Origin: Raineyella sp964528755 | GTDB taxonomy: Bacteria; Actinomycetota; Actinomycetes; Propionibacteriales; Propionibacteriaceae | DNA length: 11,706 nucleotides | Assembly: GCA_964528755.1 (NCBI GenBank) | Contig: CAZGWN010000093.1 | Location: 1 to 11,706 of the forward strand | Direction of reading: 5' to 3' | In this document: one piece after another, positions 6,513-11,706 of the stretch | How positions within the stretch are numbered: position 1 is the stretch's first letter | Layout of the letters: every line of letters begins with the position of its first letter | Made by a program: the position numbers and the translations under genes | Notes under the pieces: model-generated | Told to the model about the DNA's origin: nothing | The model's database searches: none | Seen by the model: the letters and a program-made list of their open reading frames with translations, nothing else

Positions 6513-7454
6513 GTGATCTCCTTCGTTCTGCGCCGGATCGGCTCCAGCGTCGTCCTGATTGCTTCTGTGACGACCCTGACCTTCTTCCTGCTCTTCGCGG
6601 CCGGCGGCGACGTCGCCCGTCGGCTCCTGGGCCCGGACGCCACCCCGGACACCGTCGCGGCCAAAGCCCACGAACTCGGCCTGGATCAGCCGGTGCTGCA
6701 CCGGTTCGGTGACTGGGTGGGAGCCGCCGTGCACGGGGATCTGGGCCGGTCATGGTTCAGCGGTCAGCCCGTGACCGAGGCGATCCTGAGCCGCCTTGCC
6801 GTCACCTTCTCACTCGCAGCAGGAGCCATCCTGCTCACCGCCGTGGTGGCGACGTTCCTCGGAGTCCTTGCCGCGACCCGCGGCGGCTGGAGTGACCGAC
6901 TGGTCCAGGTCCTGTCGGTGCTGGGACATGCCGTCCCGACCTTCCTGATAGCGCTCATTCTGGTGACGGTCTTCGCCGTCCGGCTGCACTGGTTCACCCC
7001 GACCGGCTATACGAGAATCACGGATTCGCCGGTGCTGTGGCTGTCATCGGTGACCCTACCCATCCTCGCGCTCGCCATCGGTGGTACGTCCGGTGTCGCA
7101 CAGCAGGTCCGTGGCGCGGTCGCCGATGCGCTGCGCCAGGACTACGTCAGGACGCTGCGCAGCCGCGGAGTGCCTGAGACCCGGGTAGTTCTTCGCCACG
7201 TACTGCGCAATGCTGCCGGGCCGGCGCTGACCTTCCTCGGGCTCGAGTTCGTCGGACTGATCGGCGGAGCGGTCATCATCGAGCAGATCTTCGCCATTCC
7301 GGGCCTGGGCCAGGTGGCGGTCAATGCCACCAGCCAAGGAGACATGCCGCTCGTGATGGGCCTCGTCATGACCGTGGCGGCCTTCGTCGTGGTTGTCAAT
7401 CTGGCGATCGACCTGATCCAGGGATGGCTGAATCCGAAGGTGAGGCAATCGTGA
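6513..7454 (+). CDS. ABC transporter permease, DppB/OppB type
   Basis: A 313-residue inner-membrane permease, the usual length of DppB proteins, which forms half of the channel. It opens with MISFVLRRIGSSVVLI (first membrane helix about 9-30), followed by the extracytoplasmic LGLDQPVLHRFGDWVGAAVHGDLG signature (split here only by normal residues), then helices near 98-120, 133-156, 174-194, 240-258 and 280-302. The cytoplasmic coupling loop (about 203-235) carries ADALRQDYVRTLRSRGV, the EAA-like segment that contacts the ATPase. GTG at 6513 has GAGGA about eight bases ahead. Its TGA overlaps the GTG of the next gene (ATCGTGAGC), so the two are translationally coupled. Confidence 0.93.
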   Translation: MISFVLRRIGSSVVLIASVTTLTFFLLFAAGGDVARRLLGPDATPDTVAAKAHELGLDQPVLHRFGDWVGAAVHGDLGRSWFSGQPVTEAILSRLAVTFSLAAGAILLTAVVATFLGVLAATRGGWSDRLVQVLSVLGHAVPTFLIALILVTVFAVRLHWFTPTGYTRITDSPVLWLSSVTLPILALAIGGTSGVAQQVRGAVADALRQDYVRTLRSRGVPETRVVLRHVLRNAAGPALTFLGLEFVGLIGGAVIIEQIFAIPGLGQVAVNATSQGDMPLVMGLVMTVAAFVVVVNLAIDLIQGWLNPKVRQS

Positions 7455-9322
7455 GCGAGATCGGTGTCGGTGTCGTCCCCGATCCCGTGGCGGCATCCGC
7501 CACCAGGGGGGTGGCCCGGCGCCTGCTGGGGAATCCGCTGGCGATCGGGTCGGCCGTCGTCCTGGTGTTGATCGTCGGGTCGGCCGTGCTGGCGCCGTGG
7601 CTGGCACCCCACGACCCGAACCTGCCGTCGGCCACCGACGTCCTGGCTGCGCCGAGCGACAGGTTCCTGCTGGGGGCCGACAGCTCGGGCCATGACATCC
7701 TCTCGAGGCTGCTCTTCGCCACCCGCGTCACGCTGGCCGCAGCCGCTCTCGCGCTGGTGGTTGCGGCGGTGCTGGGCATCTCCGCCGGCCTGATGGCCGG
7801 GTATGCCGGAGGGTGGACCGAGACGGTGGGAACGTGGATCGCCAGCATGCTGATGGCCCTGCCGGGGATCGTGGCGCTGCTGGCGGCCCGGGCCGTGGTC
7901 GGTCCGTCGGTGTGGGCCACCATGATCGTCTTCGGTGTACTGCTGTCGCCGATGTTCTACCGTGTCATCTACACCGCGGTGTCGGGTGTCCGCCAGGAGC
8001 TGTTCGTGGATGCGGCCCGTGTTGCCGGCCTGTCCGACGCGCGGATCATCACCCGGCACATCCTGACGGTCGTGCGGGCACCGGCGGTGATCCTGGCGGC
8101 CCAAGTGGCGACCGTGGGTATCGGGGTCCAATCCGGCCTGGCCTTCCTCGGTCTGGGCGACCCCACCGTGCCGAGCTGGGGCGGCATGCTCAACGACGCC
8201 TTCACCAGCATGTACCTGGCGCCGCTGCAGATCCTGTGGCCCAGCCTGGCGATCGGGACGACGGGGATTGCGCTGACGCTGCTGTCCAACGCCCTGAGGG
8301 ATGCCTGGGAGGGGACGACCGGTCCTTCGCCCCGCCGTGACCGACGCGGGACGGCCCGACCGTCGCCGGCGGGTCGCCCCGCCGGGGTCGTCCACGATGA
8401 GGCGCCGCGCGATCGCGAGGTGCCGCCGGCCGAGCTGCTGGGCGTCACCGGCCTGCGTGTCGGGTATGTGCGGCCCGACGGGACTTCTCGGACGGTCGTC
8501 GACGGGGTCTCTCTCCAGGTGCGTCGAGGCGAGGTCCACGGGCTTGTCGGTGAATCCGGCTCCGGGAAGACCCAAACGGCCTTCGCGATCATGCGGCTCC
8601 TCCCGCGGGAGGCACAGGTCAGCGGAAGGATCGGTTTCGACGGTACCGACCTCGCGGAACTGCCCGAGCGCGAGTTGAGGCGCCTGCGCGGGCACCGGAT
8701 CGGGTACATCCCGCAGGAGCCGATGAGCAATCTCGACCCGTCGTTCACGGTGGGCAGCCAGCTTGTCGAGCCGATCCGGCTCCACCTCGGGCTCGGCCGA
8801 GCCCCGGCACGGGCGAGGGCGCTCGACCTGCTCGACCGGGTGGGACTGCCCGATCCGCGGCGGGCCTTCGGCTCCTATCCGCACGAGATCTCCGGGGGCA
8901 TGGCGCAACGGGTGCTGATCGCAGGAGCAGTCTCCTGCCACCCCGATCTCCTCATCGCCGATGAACCCACAACCGCCCTCGACGTCACCGTCCAAGCGGA
9001 GGTGCTCGACCTGTTGCGCGGTCTGCAAGCCGACCTCGGCATGGGCATTCTGCTCGTCACCCACAACTTCGGCGTGGTTGCTGACATCTGCGATCAGGTG
9101 TCGGTGATGCGCTCGGGGCGGATCGTCGAGACCGGCCCCGTCCGCGCGATCTTCGAGGATCCTCGCCACCCGTACACCCGGTCGCTGTTCGCTGCGGTTC
9201 CGCAGGCGGGGGTTCTGCGTGATCCGTGGGTCATGCCCGTCGTCGGGCGATCAGGGCCGGGGAGCCTGCCCGACGATGCGCGTCCGACAGCGCCTGTGGG
9301 GAAGGAGCCCGCCGATGTCTGA
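7451..9322 (+). CDS. Fused ABC permease (DppC type) and ATP-binding protein (DppD type)
   Basis: A 623-residue protein joining two parts usually made separately. Residues about 20-285 are a DppC-like permease: first helix near 30-51, the LLGADSSGHDILSRLL signature, several further helices and the coupling loop FVDAARVAGLSDARIITRHI (about 185-204). A proline/arginine-rich linker (about 288-328) follows. Residues about 329-600 are a DppD-like ATPase with Walker A GESGSGKT (367-374), Q-loop IPQEP, signature ISGGMAQR (480-487), Walker B LLIADEPTTALD and the switch His538; the C-terminal HPYTRSLFAAVP segment is typical of the Opp/Dpp group. All catalytic residues are intact. GTG at 7451 overlaps the previous stop and has GGTGAGG five bases upstream; an in-frame ATG at 7424 would overlap more. 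The frame is open throughout, so fusion is real in this sequence. Confidence 0.92.
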   Translation: MSEIGVGVVPDPVAASATRGVARRLLGNPLAIGSAVVLVLIVGSAVLAPWLAPHDPNLPSATDVLAAPSDRFLLGADSSGHDILSRLLFATRVTLAAAALALVVAAVLGISAGLMAGYAGGWTETVGTWIASMLMALPGIVALLAARAVVGPSVWATMIVFGVLLSPMFYRVIYTAVSGVRQELFVDAARVAGLSDARIITRHILTVVRAPAVILAAQVATVGIGVQSGLAFLGLGDPTVPSWGGMLNDAFTSMYLAPLQILWPSLAIGTTGIALTLLSNALRDAWEGTTGPSPRRDRRGTARPSPAGRPAGVVHDEAPRDREVPPAELLGVTGLRVGYVRPDGTSRTVVDGVSLQVRRGEVHGLVGESGSGKTQTAFAIMRLLPREAQVSGRIGFDGTDLAELPERELRRLRGHRIGYIPQEPMSNLDPSFTVGSQLVEPIRLHLGLGRAPARARALDLLDRVGLPDPRRAFGSYPHEISGGMAQRVLIAGAVSCHPDLLIADEPTTALDVTVQAEVLDLLRGLQADLGMGILLVTHNFGVVADICDQVSVMRSGRIVETGPVRAIFEDPRHPYTRSLFAAVPQAGVLRDPWVMPVVGRSGPGSLPDDARPTAPVGKEPADV

Positions 9323-10148
9323 GCTCCTTCTCGAGGTGGACCACCTGGTGGTCGAGTATCCGCTGAAGGGGTGGCGACGGCGGGCCTTCCGGGCCCTGGA
9401 CGACGTCTCGCTCGACATTCGTCCGGGTGAGACGGTCGGTCTGGTGGGGGAGTCGGGATCGGGCAAGACCACCCTGGGGCGGGCGGTGCTCGGACTGGCG
9501 CCGGTGAGCGGAGGGGCGGTCAGGTTCGGTGGTTGCGACCTGACCCGACTACCGCGGCGGGAACGGCGGCACCTGGCCTCCCGGATCCAGGTGGTCTTCC
9601 AGGACCCGTACTCCTCGCTCAACCCGGCGCTGACCATCGAGCAGATCCTCGTCGAGCCCCTCACCGCCCAGCGAGTGCCTCGGGCGGAGGCGACGGCGCG
9701 GGTGCGCCGGCTCCTGGACCAGGTGCAGCTTCCGGCCGATGCCGGCGCCCGCCTTCCCCGGGAGTTCTCCGGCGGCCAGCGTCAGCGGATCGCCATCGCC
9801 CGCGCACTTGCCCTGCGACCAGGCCTGGTCGTGTGCGACGAGGCGGTGTCCGCCCTCGATCTGTCCACCCAGGCGCGGGTCCTGACCCTGCTGCAGGAAC
9901 TTCAGGAGACCACCGGCGTGGCGTACCTCTTCATCTCCCATGATCTGGCGGTCGTGCGCCGGCTCAGTCACCGGGTGGCGGTCATGCACCGCGGGCGGAT
10001 CGTCGAATGGGGCACCGCCGAAAGGGTCACGACCCGTCCGACCGACCCGTACACCCGACGGCTGCTCCTGTCGGTCCCGGTGCCCGACCCGCTGGAGCAG
10101 CGACGTCGACGTGAGGAGCGGGCGCGCCTGGTCACCCCGGAGTCCTGA
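9315..10148 (+). CDS. ABC transporter ATP-binding protein, DppF/OppF type
   Basis: A 277-residue cytoplasmic ATPase, the partner of the fused DppD-type domain in the energising heterodimer. Visible motifs: Walker A GESGSGKT (45-52), Q-loop VFQDPYSSLNP (Gln96), signature FSGGQRQR (151-158), Walker B LVVCDEAVSALD (Asp175, Glu176), and switch His209 in ISHDLAVV. The alanine after the Walker B glutamate is where many relatives have proline. The C-terminus has DPYTRRLLLSVPVPDP, then an arginine-rich tail, as usual in this group, but shorter than in DppF proteins of about 320 residues. ATG at 9315 lies inside the preceding gene's last codons (8-base overlap) and is preceded by GAAGGAG at 9301-9307, seven bases away, so translation is coupled. 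Confidence 0.93.
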   Translation: MSELLLEVDHLVVEYPLKGWRRRAFRALDDVSLDIRPGETVGLVGESGSGKTTLGRAVLGLAPVSGGAVRFGGCDLTRLPRRERRHLASRIQVVFQDPYSSLNPALTIEQILVEPLTAQRVPRAEATARVRRLLDQVQLPADAGARLPREFSGGQRQRIAIARALALRPGLVVCDEAVSALDLSTQARVLTLLQELQETTGVAYLFISHDLAVVRRLSHRVAVMHRGRIVEWGTAERVTTRPTDPYTRRLLLSVPVPDPLEQRRRREERARLVTPES

Positions 10149-10160
10149 TGCGTCGGTCGG

Positions 10161-10183
10161 CTCGCCCGCCGTCGCCGGGCGAG
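10161..10183 (+). other. GC-rich hairpin at the ribosome site of the second sulfatase
   Basis: CTCGCCCG (10161-10168) pairs perfectly with CGGGCGAG (10176-10183) around a 7-base loop. The right arm includes the first bases of the ribosome-binding GAGGAAGGAA (10181-10190). It could tune translation of the sulfatase relative to the transporter genes or protect the processed transcript end. No T-run follows, so termination is less likely. Confidence 0.4.
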
Positions 10184-10194
10184 GAAGGAAACCC

Positions 10195-11688
10195 GTGAAA
10201 GCCATCATCCTGATGTTCGACAGCCTGAATCGGCACATGCTGTCCCCGTATGCGTACGACACCTTCGTGGACGCGCCGAACTTCGCGCGCCTGGCGGCCC
10301 GGGCGGTCACCTTTGAGAACTTCTACGCGGGGTCGATGCCGTGTATGCCTGCCCGACGCGAGTTGCACACCGGCCGATACAACTTCCTCCATCGCAGTTG
10401 GGGTCCGCTGGAGCCCTTCGACGATTCCATGCCCCAGATGCTCGACGAGGCCGGGGTGCACACCCACTTGGTGTCTGACCATCCGCACTACTGGGAGGAC
10501 GGAGGCGCGACGTACCACACCCGGTACTCCACCTGGGAGCAGTTCCGGGGTCAGGAAGGTGACCCCTGGAAAGGCGTCGTCGATCCGCAGCCTCCCCGGG
10601 GTATGCTCCGGAAGCTTCGGCGGCAGGACGCGATCAATCGCGCCTACCTGCCGACGGAGGCCGAGCACTCCCAGACCCGTACGGTCGACGCCGGGCTGCA
10701 CTTCTTGGAAGTGAATGCCGCTGCCGACCGATGGCTGCTCCAGATCGAGTTGTTCGATCCGCACGAGCCCTTCTTCACCAACAACGAGGCGTACCGGCAG
10801 CAGTACCCGGACCACTACCAGGGGCCCCCGGGCGACTGGCCCCCGTACGCCAAGGCCGTGGAGGGGCCGGAGGCGATCGACCACGTGCGTCATGCGTACG
10901 CCGCGCTGGTGGCGATGTGCGACCACTCCCTGGGCCGGGTTCTGGACGCCATGGATCGGCTTCGGCTCTGGGAGGACACCCTCCTGATCGTCAACACCGA
11001 CCATGGGTTCCTGCTGGGGGAGCACGGATGGTGGGCCAAGTCGGTCATGCCCTGGTTCAACGAACTCGTCCATCTGCCGATGTTCGTGTGGGATCCGCGC
11101 ACGGCCGGTCGGGGAGCCCGGCGCGGAGCGCTGGCTCAGACCATCGACATCGCACCAACGGTGCTGGGGTGGTTCGGCGTGCCGCCGACGCCCGACATGC
11201 AGGGGCAGGACCTGGCCGCCGTCCTCGAGGACGACCGGATCATCCATGACGGTGCGCTCTTCGGCATTCACGGCGGACATGTCAATGTCACCGACGGACG
11301 TTACGTCTACATGCGTGCCTCAGTGACCGCCGACAACCGACCGCTCGACGAGTACACGCTGATGCCGACCCACATGCGGGCCCGATTCGGCGTGGCCGAG
11401 CTCACCGCGTGGGAACCGGCCGAGCCGATGTCTTTCACCAAGGGAATCCGGACCGTACGGGTGCCGGCCACGGGACTGTCCAGGATGTCGAACCCTTGGC
11501 TGCACGGCACACTGCTGTTCGACCTGGAGTCCGACCCAGCCCAGGAACACCCGATCATCGACGACGAGCAGGAGCTGCGCATGTTGGGTTTGCTCCAGCA
11601 ACTCCTGTACGCCGCCGACGCTCCACGCGGCCAGTTCGACCGGCTCGGCATCAGTAGTGCCCCTTATGGTGGTGTAACCCGCTGGTGA
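10195..11688 (+). CDS. Sulfatase (formylglycine-dependent), CMPAR type
   Basis: A 497-residue enzyme of the sulfatase/alkaline phosphatase superfamily, last gene of the importer operon (46 bases after the ATPase). The activation motif is C50-M-P-A-R54 within GSMPCMPARRELHTG. The first metal segment is MFDSLNRHML (Asp9), a form seen in one branch of the family instead of the commoner DDxR. Later landmarks are FDPHEP (His190), NTDHGFLLGEHGWW (Asp269, His270) and the C-terminal LFDLESDPAQEHP. There is no signal peptide, which again points to the cytoplasm. GTG at 10195 is chosen because GAGGAAGGAA precedes it and the fold begins at this point; the frame is open further upstream only because it shadows the ATPase gene. 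It shares little beyond motifs with the first sulfatase, so the two probably act on different bonds or substrates. Substrate is unknown. Confidence 0.9.
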   Translation: MKAIILMFDSLNRHMLSPYAYDTFVDAPNFARLAARAVTFENFYAGSMPCMPARRELHTGRYNFLHRSWGPLEPFDDSMPQMLDEAGVHTHLVSDHPHYWEDGGATYHTRYSTWEQFRGQEGDPWKGVVDPQPPRGMLRKLRRQDAINRAYLPTEAEHSQTRTVDAGLHFLEVNAAADRWLLQIELFDPHEPFFTNNEAYRQQYPDHYQGPPGDWPPYAKAVEGPEAIDHVRHAYAALVAMCDHSLGRVLDAMDRLRLWEDTLLIVNTDHGFLLGEHGWWAKSVMPWFNELVHLPMFVWDPRTAGRGARRGALAQTIDIAPTVLGWFGVPPTPDMQGQDLAAVLEDDRIIHDGALFGIHGGHVNVTDGRYVYMRASVTADNRPLDEYTLMPTHMRARFGVAELTAWEPAEPMSFTKGIRTVRVPATGLSRMSNPWLHGTLLFDLESDPAQEHPIIDDEQELRMLGLLQQLLYAADAPRGQFDRLGISSAPYGGVTRW

Positions 11689-11706
11689 CCAGCCCGTCGG
11701 CCTCCG

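Noticed and set aside
4830..6734. Minus-strand frame of 634 residues opposite the binding protein
   Set aside because: Antisense shadow, low-complexity composition, no ribosome site or motif.
7142..9169. Minus-strand frame of 675 residues opposite the permease/ATPase fusion
   Set aside because: Antisense shadow with His/Arg/Gly-rich composition; the fusion on the plus strand has complete motifs.
9940..10194. In-frame N-terminal extension of the second sulfatase
   Set aside because: It overlaps the ATPase gene and reads as nonsense; the sulfatase fold and ribosome site begin at 10195.
10132..11280. Minus-strand frame opposite the second sulfatase
   Set aside because: Antisense shadow with no recognisable domain.

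Overview
The DNA is strongly GC-rich with GTG starts, a high share of codons ending in G or C, and tightly packed overlapping genes. This fits a high-GC actinobacterium. I lean towards a Propionibacteriaceae-like lineage, but only from general gene flavour; the sequence does not fix the genus.

Layout. (1) Positions 1-634 hold a decayed remnant of an NAD-kinase-family gene on the minus strand (about 127-426), a small cluster of direct and inverted repeats (46-105), and the leader of the next gene. (2) An intact aldehyde dehydrogenase lies at 635-2131 (+). (3) A 280-base convergent intergenic region (2132-2411) is almost wholly repeats: two 64-bp tandem copies, each holding a long dyad, followed by six copies of GGGTGCGG. 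(4) A minus-strand pair follows: a TetR-type regulator (4748-4080) and downstream of it a sulfatase (3989-2412). (5) The divergent intergenic region (4749-4919) carries a good promoter, TTGACA-N17-TAATGT, whose start region is covered by overlapping inverted repeats, a likely operator. (6) A plus-strand operon runs from 4920 to 11688: family 5 solute-binding lipoprotein, DppB-like permease, a DppC-DppD permease/ATPase fusion, a DppF-like ATPase, and a second, distantly related sulfatase.

How it may work together. The core (2412-11688) reads as one module. A TetR protein probably controls a peptide/opine/nickel-type (family 5) ABC importer together with two sulfatases. Both sulfatases carry the formylglycine motif CxPxR and neither has a signal peptide. 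The simplest reading is that an intact sulfate ester (or related ester) is imported and then cleaved in the cytoplasm. The substrate cannot be read from the sequence. No formylglycine-generating enzyme is present in the window, so maturation of the sulfatases would depend on a gene elsewhere. The aldehyde dehydrogenase is a separate unit, and its link to the module is unproven.
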